From NCBI GenBank assembly GCA_964638635.1, contig CAZXAQ010000003.1, positions 1 through 64,000 on the forward strand: a stretch of 64,000 nt of DNA, read 5' to 3'. Numbering within the stretch: position 1 is the stretch's first letter; the number at the start of each line of letters is the position of its first letter. Made by a program: the position numbers and the translations under genes. This DNA is from SZUA-430 sp964638635 (GTDB lineage Bacteria; Pseudomonadota; Alphaproteobacteria; Micropepsales; Micropepsaceae). Below the pieces are notes generated by a model. That model saw only the letters and a program-made list of their open reading frames with translations, was not told the DNA's origin and did not search any database. This document shows positions 50,101 to 58,018 of this stretch, piece after piece.

Positions 50101-53100
50101 CGGCATCACCGTTACGTACGACCGGTTTAACAAGAAGCTCTCGAACAATTTGGGCCGATGGATCAGTTTCTCGGGAGGACCCGCGACAGGTGGCGGCGCC
50201 ATGGTCACGACGAGCGCCGGCGGTTTGGTGACGTTTGCGGCGACCGAATCGGTGAACAACAGCGGCTATGTGCCATCGCTCACGGTCACCAATGGAGGCG
50301 TCTGGCAATACGTTGAAGACATGAACCGAACCTTCTTAGAGGTACGTCCGCCATCTACGCCGAATGCGCATTGGATGCGGTATGAGTATCAACCCGGCAC
50401 GTTCGGCGTTGTCGAGAAAATCAAGGACGCGCTGAACCAGACGACGACGTACAATCTGGGCGGCGGCCGCGCCGCCTCGGTCGCCGACCCTCTCGGCAAC
50501 ACCACGAAGACGCTGCACGACAAGTTCGGCAACGTCGTCCGGATTGAAGACCCGCTCGGGCGTGTCGCGAAGACGGAGTACGACAACTTCCGGCGCAAGG
50601 TGAAAGTCACGGCGCCCGAGGGGAACTACGCCACGTACGCCTACGATGCGAAGTCGAACGTGCTGACAACGGCGGAGTTTGTGAAGCCTGGGTCGCCGAC
50701 GCTGCCCTCATCGCGCACCGCAACGAAAACCTATGACGCAGTGTGCAATGTCCCGCTGACGGAAACGGATTTCGGCGGCCGGACGACCACGATGGCGATC
50801 AATCAGACCACGTGCAAGGTCACGTCGGTGACACAGCCGCTCGTTGGCGGCGTGTCACCGGTTACGACCTACACCTACAACACGCTTGGTCAGGTGACCC
50901 AGAAGACGGACCCAACCGGCCTTGTCACGCAGATGAACTACAACAGCCCACCGGGCTGCGGCACGTCGTGCACTTCGAACGGAAACTTGGAGAGTGTGAT
51001 CGTGAACCCCGGCGCGGGCAATCTCGCGATCACCACCCTGTTCGGCTACGACGCCTGGGGCAACATCACCACGGTCACCGATCCGCGCGGCTTCGTCCAT
51101 ACGGGCGAGTACGACGCGATGCGCCGTCTAACGCAGTACACAGCCCCCACCGGCACGAACGCCGTCACGAAATGGACCTACGACGTCGACGGGCTCGTCT
51201 CGAAGATCGAGCGCGCGGCCAACGCCGCGAACACGGTCTGGGCGACGACGCAGTACAGCTACTACGCCACCGGCCGCGTCGCCTCGATGACCGACGCCGA
51301 CGGGCGTGTCACGCGCTACACCTACGACGCGGCAAACCGGCTCGTCTTCACGATCGATCCAGAGGCGCGCCAGACGAAGAAAATCTACGACGCCGCAAGC
51401 CAAGTCATCGAAGAGCGCCGCGGCGTCGGCACGCCGGACGAACAGGCCTATGCGACGTTCGCCTACACGCTGAACGGCAAGCAGTCCTGGATCAAGGACG
51501 CGAAGCTGAATCAGACGAGCTATACGTATGACGGTTATGACCGGCTGACCCTCACCACGTTCCCCGACGCCACGCACGAAGACCTCGTTTACAACGTGAC
51601 AGACAAGGTCACGTCAAAGCTCACGCGCGGCGGGCAACAGATCGTCAACACTTATGACGCGCTCGACCGGGAGGTGACGCATCTGGTGCCGCAACCGGGC
51701 GCGGCACCCGCAATCCTCACCACCACAACCTACGACCTGGCCTCCCGCGTGACGAGCAAGAGCGACAACACCGGGCACAGCCTGACGTACGCCTTCGACA
51801 CCGCGAAACGCCCGATCTCGGTGACGCAGGCCGCCCCCACGTTCGCCGGCACCCGCGTGGTCAGCTACCTGCTCGACCTCGCCGGCAACAAAACGCGCAC
51901 AACCTGGGCCGACGGCTACTACGTGCAATACGCCTACGACGCCTTGAACCGGATGACGACGGCGACGGAGAACGGCACGTTCCTGCTCTCGACCTACATC
52001 TACGACACGCTGTCGCGGCGCACGAGCCTCATCTATGGCAACGGCGCGAGCCAAGGGTACACTTACTCGACCCAGGGCGACCTGGTCACACTGGCAAGCA
52101 CGCTGACCGGCGCAAGCAACACATACACCAACACCTTCTCGCTCGCGCATCAGTTGGCGAGCGAGGCGGCCAGTAACGCGGCCTGGCAATATGTCCCGGC
52201 AGCATTCCAAACGACCAACTACGCGGCCGCGAACAACCTTAACCAGTACGTCAACATCACGGTGGGCCTGAACCCCACGGTCACGATGGCCTACGACGCG
52301 AACGGCAACTTGACCGGCGACGGCGTGTGGACGTTCGCCTACGACGCGCAGAACATGCTACGCTCATCGACCAGTGCCGCGAGTACGAGCACCTATCAAT
52401 ACGACCCGCTCGGCCGGCGGCAGATGCTGACCGAGGGCGGCGTCACGACCACATTCCTGCACGACGGGGATGAGGAGATCGCGGACTACAGCGCTGCCGC
52501 CGCGGTGCTCAGGCGCTACGTGCCGGGGCCGGGCACGGACATGCCGATCGCGATGGTGACGCCGTCGGGCGGCAGCAACCTGCGAAAATACTTTCACACG
52601 AACCGCCAAGGCTCGACGATCGCGATGTCGGCCGACGACGGGACGATGGCCGAGGGGCCGTACACATACGACGCCTACGGCAATGGCGCACCGGCAACGG
52701 GCGTGCCGTTCAAGTACACGGGGCGCAGGTTGGATGCGGGGACGGGGTTGTACTATTACCGGGCGCGATATTACTCGGCGGCGCTTGGGCGGTTTCTGCA
52801 GGTTGATCCGGTGGGGTATGAGGATCAGATGAATTTGTATGCCTACGTCGGGAATGACCCTCAGAACAAGAATGACCCCGATGGAGAGTTCGCCAACATA
52901 TTGATTGGTGCGGCTGTTGGCGCAGCACTTGAGTATGGCAGCCAAGTTGTTGAGAATCTGGCGAAGGGTCAAAGCATCTCGGACGCGGCGCAGAATGTTG
53001 ATTTGGCAAAGATCGGGATCTCGGCATTGTCTGGCGCAGTCGGCGCGGGGATAGCGAGCAAGGTAGAAAAACTAGGCAAAATGGCGCAGCTCGGCGCCGA

Positions 53101-53437
53101 GGCTCTCCAGAGTGCCGCAACAAAAGCCGCCAAGGGAGAGGAAATATCGATAGAAAGCGTTGGGGCTGACGTGTTGGGTGGCAAGGCACTAGCCCCTGTC
53201 GGCGCGAAGGTAGGGGCCAAACTGGCCGGGAAAAGTAACGTTGTCACCGATGAGGTGAAGAAGCGCGCGAAGTTTCCTGGCAGTGCCCGTGACAAAGCAC
53301 GGCTAGAGGTCGGAGAAAAGATGGACGCCGAAAGAGCGGCTAAATATGGGGCGGGCGGCGGCGCTGTGGGATCAGGTATCGGATCGAGCGCGGCGGGCGT
53401 CAGTGTTAGCAGTGACAAAGAAAAACAAAACAAATGA
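47195..53437 (+). CDS. RHS/YD-repeat surface protein with N-terminal transglutaminase-like domain
   Basis: 2080 residues from the ATG at 47195, which gives a signal peptide (1-25, A-H-A). A transglutaminase-like domain (about 65-215) has H178 in H-V-W-V and D193 in F-D-P-G-F-K. The segment where its Cys should lie reads F-D-Q-A-Q, so it may be inactive. YD repeats fill about 1080-1830 (Y-T-Y-D-A-A-N-R-L and many like it), then the RHS core Y-Y-Y-R-A-R-Y-Y...G-R-F-L-Q-V-D-P near residue 1865 and N-D-P-D-G. The last 180 residues are a variable Ala/Gly-rich tip with no recognised toxin motif, coded in lower-G+C DNA. RHS shells carry toxins or adhesive tips. Confidence 0.88.
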   Translation: MPTLTFSRFFAISALVLAAASPAHALPEMSVGTGFAVTPAQALTYYTNQGLTSPAWTEDPELDRLATALGNDPDKIYEYVRNEIDVVPLFGVQAGARGCYIDKACTPFDQAQFMVELLRSAGVTASYQLGTITLTGTQFDQWFGLTNPTAARKLLADGGTPYTMTDNGTSVTSVTMMHVWVRATIGGTTYSFDPGFKPHTVTTGINLDTAMGFNSATFWSNAISGASTSTTNNTPRVSNLHRTNVRNNLGTYATNLLNYITANLPNGSMDNVIGGRTLTPYAGPALRQTTLPYQASTTQLFTGDLPLVLRKRVTIVGSSTTYNAPLDEFFGKQITFELNRENPPPGGFTQYRFLIGEQVVTNWTNGTVGGAVITINNPYAAGNSAGVFDGAYMDRAVPLTGSNTTGVQLFVAAGRVSGDYGAYQERVHSGRSGIVIYQKACCHEEGQGQWVEPQQIALRRRMGATFMSQFWDMTQLVGGVGSSIVLVHDVVGIATTARAEAGDSESPVASSFMFSMEPAISALSRTGITTQPPIVARTVAMMLSALEGSVAQQAGDSVFPVSAVVQLDWAHAGPAAADRWYYYATSANWNSFARSQILLDYDPNPGPGTSPIRNIADGYIAAGWTVMIPRSSFLGPGLAEQQYCVPYEVQGQMMSCKIAGPDRAGALIAINPTTGAVAHISARNYLYGKGGGGSTDAETNPARIFTIAEGFLDKQFSSRAEAHNVDLKSGMMTYTPPPDITVGNGGYPYSLSFQRSYRYQHNSDEDYWDAQNPANPMEPPDTVARDDIFTTTGWTSNLHHYASITSDGAKVFGQDDPRVAVQTLATARVLLSIMGNGTTNLETLQRQIVGAFAGFWWTETILMNTVTVKQGHSSRSFTKLHDGTFTARGSAETVEVFGSRTIYTGFTVMGGGAPRWGYNFCVRITGAQRDVTIYGNFNGTSCSTPPPSNIVPSGGNTGDMMFSTQTFPYGITVTYDRFNKKLSNNLGRWISFSGGPATGGGAMVTTSAGGLVTFAATESVNNSGYVPSLTVTNGGVWQYVEDMNRTFLEVRPPSTPNAHWMRYEYQPGTFGVVEKIKDALNQTTTYNLGGGRAASVADPLGNTTKTLHDKFGNVVRIEDPLGRVAKTEYDNFRRKVKVTAPEGNYATYAYDAKSNVLTTAEFVKPGSPTLPSSRTATKTYDAVCNVPLTETDFGGRTTTMAINQTTCKVTSVTQPLVGGVSPVTTYTYNTLGQVTQKTDPTGLVTQMNYNSPPGCGTSCTSNGNLESVIVNPGAGNLAITTLFGYDAWGNITTVTDPRGFVHTGEYDAMRRLTQYTAPTGTNAVTKWTYDVDGLVSKIERAANAANTVWATTQYSYYATGRVASMTDADGRVTRYTYDAANRLVFTIDPEARQTKKIYDAASQVIEERRGVGTPDEQAYATFAYTLNGKQSWIKDAKLNQTSYTYDGYDRLTLTTFPDATHEDLVYNVTDKVTSKLTRGGQQIVNTYDALDREVTHLVPQPGAAPAILTTTTYDLASRVTSKSDNTGHSLTYAFDTAKRPISVTQAAPTFAGTRVVSYLLDLAGNKTRTTWADGYYVQYAYDALNRMTTATENGTFLLSTYIYDTLSRRTSLIYGNGASQGYTYSTQGDLVTLASTLTGASNTYTNTFSLAHQLASEAASNAAWQYVPAAFQTTNYAAANNLNQYVNITVGLNPTVTMAYDANGNLTGDGVWTFAYDAQNMLRSSTSAASTSTYQYDPLGRRQMLTEGGVTTTFLHDGDEEIADYSAAAAVLRRYVPGPGTDMPIAMVTPSGGSNLRKYFHTNRQGSTIAMSADDGTMAEGPYTYDAYGNGAPATGVPFKYTGRRLDAGTGLYYYRARYYSAALGRFLQVDPVGYEDQMNLYAYVGNDPQNKNDPDGEFANILIGAAVGAALEYGSQVVENLAKGQSISDAAQNVDLAKIGISALSGAVGAGIASKVEKLGKMAQLGAEALQSAATKAAKGEEISIESVGADVLGGKALAPVGAKVGAKLAGKSNVVTDEVKKRAKFPGSARDKARLEVGEKMDAERAAKYGAGGGAVGSGIGSSAAGVSVSSDKEKQNK

Positions 53438-53453
53438 CAATCTTGGTGCGACG

Positions 53454-53795
53454 ATGCGGGATAATGTAATCGAGAAAGTCATACTCGCGATTCTATTTCT
53501 GGTGGTCGCATGGTCTATGGTTAGGCAGGGCGCCCCACAGGCGGTCGCTGTGTTCGCAGCCTTCCTTCTTCTGGCATACGGCACTGGAATGATAATTTGG
53601 TCACCGAAGCCTACGTCCGAGTGGCGCGGATGGTTGGCAATCGGAGGCGGCGCAACTATCGCACTGTATTTGCAGTCAACGACGGTTGCGCTCTATGCGG
53701 GACTGGCGCTGGTAGGGCAACTGGTTGCTCGATTGTTAGGAATTTGGCTCTTTCCACGCGAAGCTAGAGATGACACCGACGAAGATAAAGAATAG
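53454..53795 (+). CDS. small membrane protein behind the RHS tip, possible immunity protein
   Basis: 113 residues from the ATG at 53454; a GTG at 53412 inside the RHS end would add 14 Lys/Asn-rich residues. Four hydrophobic segments (about 5-22, 28-48, 60-76, 78-98) and an acidic tail R-D-D-T-D-E-D-K-E. The start is 16 bp after the RHS stop, and the DNA has visibly lower G+C than the region's average, like the RHS tip. In polymorphic toxin loci this slot holds the immunity gene. No family is recognised, so the role is inference. Confidence 0.6.
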   Translation: MRDNVIEKVILAILFLVVAWSMVRQGAPQAVAVFAAFLLLAYGTGMIIWSPKPTSEWRGWLAIGGGATIALYLQSTTVALYAGLALVGQLVARLLGIWLFPREARDDTDEDKE

Positions 53796-53880
53796 AAGAA
53801 GCACGAATATGTTCTATCTTTGAGCGCGACCGCGCAAGAATTCCGAGGGACGCGACTGCTACGCGCCCCTCTGCACAGAG

Positions 53881-54010
53881 GCGGAGGAATCGGGGTCAGA
53901 GCGGAGGAATCGCGGGGTCAGAGCGGAGGAATCGGGGTCAGAGTAGATTTTGCTCACTCAATACCGAGACAAAATGAACCCCCTACCCCTGGAAGGAATC
54001 GGGGTCAGAG
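53881..54010. repeat. REP-like short tandem and dispersed repeats
   Basis: The unit GCGGAGGAATCGGGGTCAGA occurs at 53881-53900, again with a 2-bp insertion at 53901-53922, and again at 53923-53942. A fourth copy, GGAAGGAATCGGGGTCAGAG, is at 53991-54010. Copies three and four are each followed 30-50 bp later by CCCCCTACCCCT, so a larger composite unit is duplicated. Sequences of the GGGGTCAGAGT type often accompany REP-associated (Y1) transposases, but none is present. The array separates the RHS locus from a truncated methyltransferase copy. Confidence 0.8.
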
Positions 54011-54037
54011 TCGACTAGCTACGGATGCACCAGCCCC

Positions 54038-54541
54038 CTACCCCTGCTTCCGCACAAACAACAACCGCACGCGCCCCGTCGGGTCCGTTTCCGTCCACGC
54101 GTCGCCGCCGCGCATGCCTTCGGCCCAGCCCAGCATGTCCTTCTCCGTGCGGTAGAACAGGTGCCAGTCGCAGATGAACTCCATCGGCCACAGATTGCTG
54201 AGCTCGGTCTCGTTCATGTTGCCCACGATCAAGAGCCCGCCGGGCGCCAGCCGCTCGTAGAGCCGCGCCGACAGCGCGCGTGCGCGCCGGTCGATCAAAT
54301 AGTCGATCAAGCTCACCGAATAGATCATGTCCTGCGGCCCCGCCTCGTCGAGCCATGACCCGCCGCGCAGCACGTCGCTGAACGACACGTTGATCGGCTT
54401 GACCTTCGCCCCGGGCTTGGCCTTCAGGGTCAGCGGATGCGCGTGATCGAACGCATAAGCCAGCGCCGCCTGCTCCTGGTCGATCAGCGTGAATTCCGCA
54501 GGCCCCGCTGGCGCCGCCGGATCCTTCGGCAAACGCATCAC
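54038..54541 (-). pseudogene. 5'-truncated copy of the PilZ/methyltransferase gene
   Basis: 167 codons closely matching, residue for residue at most positions, the C-terminal third of the intact gene at 55915-57399 (shared F-T-L-I-D-Q-E-Q-A-A-L-A-Y-A-F-D, I-N-V-S-F, D-M-I-Y-S-V, L-S-N-L-W-P-M-E-F-I-C-D-W-H-L). It lacks the PilZ-like domain, the middle domain and the SAM-binding motif I (L-G-C-G-S). It therefore cannot be a working methyltransferase, although it keeps an ATG (54541) and an open frame. The stop lies within a REP-like repeat. It is a remnant of a duplicated gene broken near the RHS insertion. Confidence 0.75.
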
Positions 54542-54742
54542 ACACGGCCTGGTGGCGCCCTGGCGAACAGCAGAACGAGGGTTTTTGGCGGATTTCTCGG
54601 TCAGCCATTGTTGCGCGCGGGACGCAGGTGTCTGGAATCATGCACGTTAAAGTGGGTCTTGGGTCGGCATTTCTTGACAGTTTCGGTGCGGCGAGTGAAC
54701 TAAAGGCGGATGCAGGGTGGGGGCCCTGCCGTAGGGGGAAAT

Positions 54743-55762
54743 ATGCGTAAGATTATGGCTTTGGCGGCGGCTGCCGCTTTCGTGGTGCCTACGGCAGCTC
54801 TTGCCGATGGGGAAGAGGCGGCAAGCGCCCGTCCGTACTTCGGCGGGTTCTATGTTGGACAAACCGCGATGGACATGCCGGTCCACGCGAACTCGGCGAT
54901 GCAATTCGATTTCGGCGGCGGACTGACGTCGACGGAACTTGCCGCCAACGTTGACGGTCTCACCTACGGCCTCGGGATCGGGAAAAATCTCGACAGCGGT
55001 TGGCGCGTGATCCTCACCGGCAGCTATTTCGACGGCGAAGGCGATGCTCGAGACAGCTATACCATCGCGAATGCGACGCCCTTTAGGTATGGCCCGCTCA
55101 CTGGCGGCACGCCGCCCGGTTTCGCGGACGTGTTCTTCGGTCCATATGGATGCCCCGGAACGCCGTGTAACGCGGTCGAAAACCTCACGACGGGTGTGCG
55201 TGAACTGACCGGTGCTTTGGCGGTTGGTCGCCAGTTGTTCGACATGGTGCACAGCGATATCGTGTTGACCTATACGTCGGGTGAGAGCGAGTACAATAAT
55301 CTGCGGACGGTAACGGGCACGGGCTTCACGGATACGCATTTGACGCAAACCGATTTCTCGGAAAGCCAAGTGGATCTTGCGCTACGCCTGTCGCTCGACT
55401 TCGGTCTGGCGGACAGCATTTCGGTCGGCGTCGGCGGTTCGGCCGGCTACGGCTACAGCCACGCTCACATGATTGCGAGACAGCGCAACACGTTCAGCAT
55501 CGGTCCAAGCGTGTATAACGTCTCGTCGCTTGCCTTCGAAGACGGCGAGTACGGCTTCGTCGGCCGGGTGGATGCGAACATTGCCTGGGCGATCACCGAC
55601 CGGATCAACCTTGCCGTCGTGGGTAACTACGAAAGCGACAGCATGGTTCCGGTCTACAGCGCTGCGGACGCGCCGGACCTGGTCGCTCACACGCGGGCCC
55701 AGTTCCACTTCGAAACGCAGTCGAACACAAGCTACGGCGTGCGCCTGGTCACGGCCTGGTAA
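54743..55762 (+). CDS. outer-membrane beta-barrel protein, unknown substrate
   Basis: 339 residues from the ATG at 54743 (GGGGGAA upstream). Signal peptide 1-21 (A-L-A). The mature part has alternating strands with loops rich in Gly, Asn and Thr. A disulfide-prone loop C-P-G-T-P-C sits near residue 145. The last strand is Y-G-V-R-L-V-T-A-W, with the terminal aromatic residue expected of BAM substrates. The family is not recognised; the general shape fits porin-like or autotransporter-barrel-like proteins. It is monocistronic with a strong terminator. Confidence 0.72.
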   Translation: MRKIMALAAAAAFVVPTAALADGEEAASARPYFGGFYVGQTAMDMPVHANSAMQFDFGGGLTSTELAANVDGLTYGLGIGKNLDSGWRVILTGSYFDGEGDARDSYTIANATPFRYGPLTGGTPPGFADVFFGPYGCPGTPCNAVENLTTGVRELTGALAVGRQLFDMVHSDIVLTYTSGESEYNNLRTVTGTGFTDTHLTQTDFSESQVDLALRLSLDFGLADSISVGVGGSAGYGYSHAHMIARQRNTFSIGPSVYNVSSLAFEDGEYGFVGRVDANIAWAITDRINLAVVGNYESDSMVPVYSAADAPDLVAHTRAQFHFETQSNTSYGVRLVTAW

Positions 55763-55785
55763 ACGTCTGAGCGTTGGAATTCGAT

Positions 55786-55814
55786 CGGGCGCCCGGCAAC
55801 GGGCGCCCGTTTTG
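55786..55814 (+). terminator. rho-independent terminator of the barrel gene
   Basis: Two copies of CGGGCGCCCG (55786-55795 and 55800-55809), each itself palindromic, pair as a 10-bp G/C stem with a 4-nt loop and are followed by TTTTG. It lies 24 bp after the stop codon of the barrel gene. Confidence 0.85.
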
Positions 55815-55914
55815 CTTGTGCGCCGGAAATCGGCCCGAAAATCGGCCACGCCTGCGCGCCCGCCCGGATCGTCATCGGTAGTGCGGTGGAGGCAGAAAGA
55901 GCGCGGCCTAGCGC

Positions 55915-57399
55915 CTACGCCGGCTTGCGCGCGAACAGCAACCGCACGCGGCCCGTCGGGTCCGTCTCCGTCCACGCATGCGCGCCCGGCATCCCCTCGA
56001 CCCACCCCAGCATGTCCTTCTCGCTGCGGTAATAGAGGTGCCAATCGCAGATGAACTCCATCGGCCACAGATTGCTGAGTTCGGTTTCGTTCATATTGCC
56101 GATGATGAGCAGTCCGCCCGGCGCAAGCCGCTCATAGAGCCGCTGCCCGAGCGTCCGTGCGCGCCGGTCGATCAAATAGTCGATGAGCCCGACGGAATAG
56201 ATCATGTCCTGCGGCCCGGCGTCGTCGAGCCACGCACCGCCGCGCAACACATCGGTGAACGACACGTTGATCGGCCGCACGCTTGCCTGCGGCTTCATTT
56301 TCAGCGTCAGCGGATGCGCGCGATCGAACGCGTAGGCTAGCGCCGCCTGCTCCTGATCGATCAGCGTGAAAGCGACCCGGCCTTGCGGCGCGTTCGGGTC
56401 CTTCAGATGCAGCTCCACCTCGCGCGCCGAACCGCAGCCGAGGCTCATGATCCGCGCCGGCGTGCCGTTCGCGCGCGAACGCACCACGTCGTCGATCACC
56501 TTCTTCACCACATGCATGCGCGTGCCGATGCACTCCGCCACGTCGAGCCCGACGCGGTGCATCAGCTGCGAATAGACGTCGCCGCCTTCGCGCTGCCAAT
56601 CGTAGACATAGTTCATGATCTCGAAGTCGCCGGGATACCCCGCCGGCTTGAAATAGCTGCGCCACCACACGGGGCCGTGGTTCAACTCCGGTGTCAGGAC
56701 GAGCTCGGTGTATTCCTTCACCGCTTCGAGCCGCTTCTTGTCTTCCATCACCGGCGCGACCAGCTGATTGCCCGCGCGCCACAGGCTGCGCCACTGCGGA
56801 ATGATCCGCTCCGCGCACATCTCGTAGGCTTCGTCGACGCTCAGGCCCGTCGACTGATGCGGAAACGGTTTCACGCTGGTCTCGACCACCGACCGGTAGG
56901 CGCGCAGGAAGCGCAACACATCGGCGCAATGCGCCCGGTACTCTGCCGGCACCAGCCCGCTCACATGCGGATCAAGCGTCGCCAGCTGCTGCGAAATCCG
57001 CGCCTGCGCGTTGCGCCGCAAGAGGGAGTGAAAATCCACGACGTCGTCGATGAGATTGAGCGCGACTTTCGGCCCGAACACCGACCGCTCCGTGCGCACG
57101 ACCTTGGCCTTGCCCTCAAGGATCGAAAGCCCCGCTTGCTTGACCGCGATCGGCACGATCTCGCCGGTTTCGACCGCCACATCGACAGTCTGATTGGCGT
57201 TGACGCAAATGCCGGTCAGGCTGATGTCGCCAAGCCGGAAGGCCGCCCCTTTGACGTAAACCTTCGGCGGCGTACCGGAAAACAGCTCAGCCGCGTCGTA
57301 GCGTTTCGGCCGGAAAAAGATCTGTCGGCCGCTTGCGCCCTTCAGCTCCTCATACGCCAGCATATTCCCCTCGCGCGCGAATTTCACTTGTTCGCTCAA
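55915..57399 (-). CDS. PilZ-like domain / SAM-dependent methyltransferase fusion
   Basis: 494 residues from a TTG at 57399, chosen for the AAGGAG 9 nt upstream. The N-terminal domain (about 20-125) carries L-G-D-I-S-L-T-G-I-C-V, a D-x-S-x-x-G match to PilZ. The helical middle has Y-F-K-P-A-G-Y-P-G-D-F-E-I-M-N, a hallmark I associate with proteins annotated as 3-hydroxypalmitate methyl ester biosynthesis methyltransferases. The class I methyltransferase domain starts at I-M-S-L-G-C-G-S-A-R-E-V-E (about residue 325). It may make a lipid signal under c-di-GMP control (inference). A truncated copy lies at 54038-54541. Confidence 0.75.
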   Translation of the reverse strand: MSEQVKFAREGNMLAYEELKGASGRQIFFRPKRYDAAELFSGTPPKVYVKGAAFRLGDISLTGICVNANQTVDVAVETGEIVPIAVKQAGLSILEGKAKVVRTERSVFGPKVALNLIDDVVDFHSLLRRNAQARISQQLATLDPHVSGLVPAEYRAHCADVLRFLRAYRSVVETSVKPFPHQSTGLSVDEAYEMCAERIIPQWRSLWRAGNQLVAPVMEDKKRLEAVKEYTELVLTPELNHGPVWWRSYFKPAGYPGDFEIMNYVYDWQREGGDVYSQLMHRVGLDVAECIGTRMHVVKKVIDDVVRSRANGTPARIMSLGCGSAREVELHLKDPNAPQGRVAFTLIDQEQAALAYAFDRAHPLTLKMKPQASVRPINVSFTDVLRGGAWLDDAGPQDMIYSVGLIDYLIDRRARTLGQRLYERLAPGGLLIIGNMNETELSNLWPMEFICDWHLYYRSEKDMLGWVEGMPGAHAWTETDPTGRVRLLFARKPA

Positions 57400-57536
57400 T
57401 GAAGTAGGCTCCTTCCTATAGCGATGATCCGTGTGCTGAGAAAGAGACGCGCGCGCATTTCGCAACCAATCGTAAACTGTGGTCTGCCACGGTAAACGCC
57501 GTCTTAACCTCGAACCTGCCGCTAGTGTCACGTTCC

Positions 57537-57947
57537 ATGAGCCAACCAAAGCTGACCGTCGATGCCGTCGTCTTCGACAGGACCGGTCGGTTGCTCCTCA
57601 TCAAGCGCAAGTCGCCGCCGTTCAAAGGTTGCTACGCGCTGCCGGGAGGCTTCGTGGAGCACGGCGAAACCGTGGAAGAAGCCGCGCGCCGCGAACTGAA
57701 AGAGGAAACCGGCGTGACCGTAGAGTCACAGCGCTTGGTCGGTGTTTACTCTGACCCCGGTCGCGACCCGCGCGGCCAAGTCGTCTCGATCGCCTTCCTC
57801 ATGAAAGCGCGCGCGGCCAGGCCCACCGCCGGCGACGATGCCGCGGCCGCCGAATTTGTGGCCGACTGGCGCTCGAAGCCGCTCGCGTTCGATCACGCCA
57901 AGATCGTCGCGGACGCGATCGCGCTTTTGCCAAAGAAGGCCCGATGA
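57537..57947 (+). CDS. Nudix hydrolase (ADP-ribose pyrophosphatase-like)
   Basis: 136 residues from the ATG at 57537; a GTG at 57525 would add four. The Nudix box is complete: G-G-F-V-E-H-G-E-T-V-E-E-A-A-R-R-E-L-K-E then E-T-G-V at about residues 38-61. It hydrolyses a nucleoside-diphosphate-linked substrate with Mg2+; the P-P-F-K-G-C-Y-A-L-P-G-G-F context is common in ADP-ribose or NADH-type members. Cytoplasmic. It is divergent from the methyltransferase gene and followed 71 bp later by an MFS gene. Confidence 0.88.
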   Translation: MSQPKLTVDAVVFDRTGRLLLIKRKSPPFKGCYALPGGFVEHGETVEEAARRELKEETGVTVESQRLVGVYSDPGRDPRGQVVSIAFLMKARAARPTAGDDAAAAEFVADWRSKPLAFDHAKIVADAIALLPKKAR

Positions 57948-58018
57948 CCCGTATCGAGACGCGCCGCCCGCGATCGGCCATCGCGTCCCCCTCCCCTTTC
58001 GGCTAAAGGTCGCACGCC

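Noticed and set aside
53881..54010. Possible CRISPR array
   Set aside because: The 20-22-bp units are directly abutting, without unique spacers of constant length, and no cas genes are present. REP-like repeats fit better.
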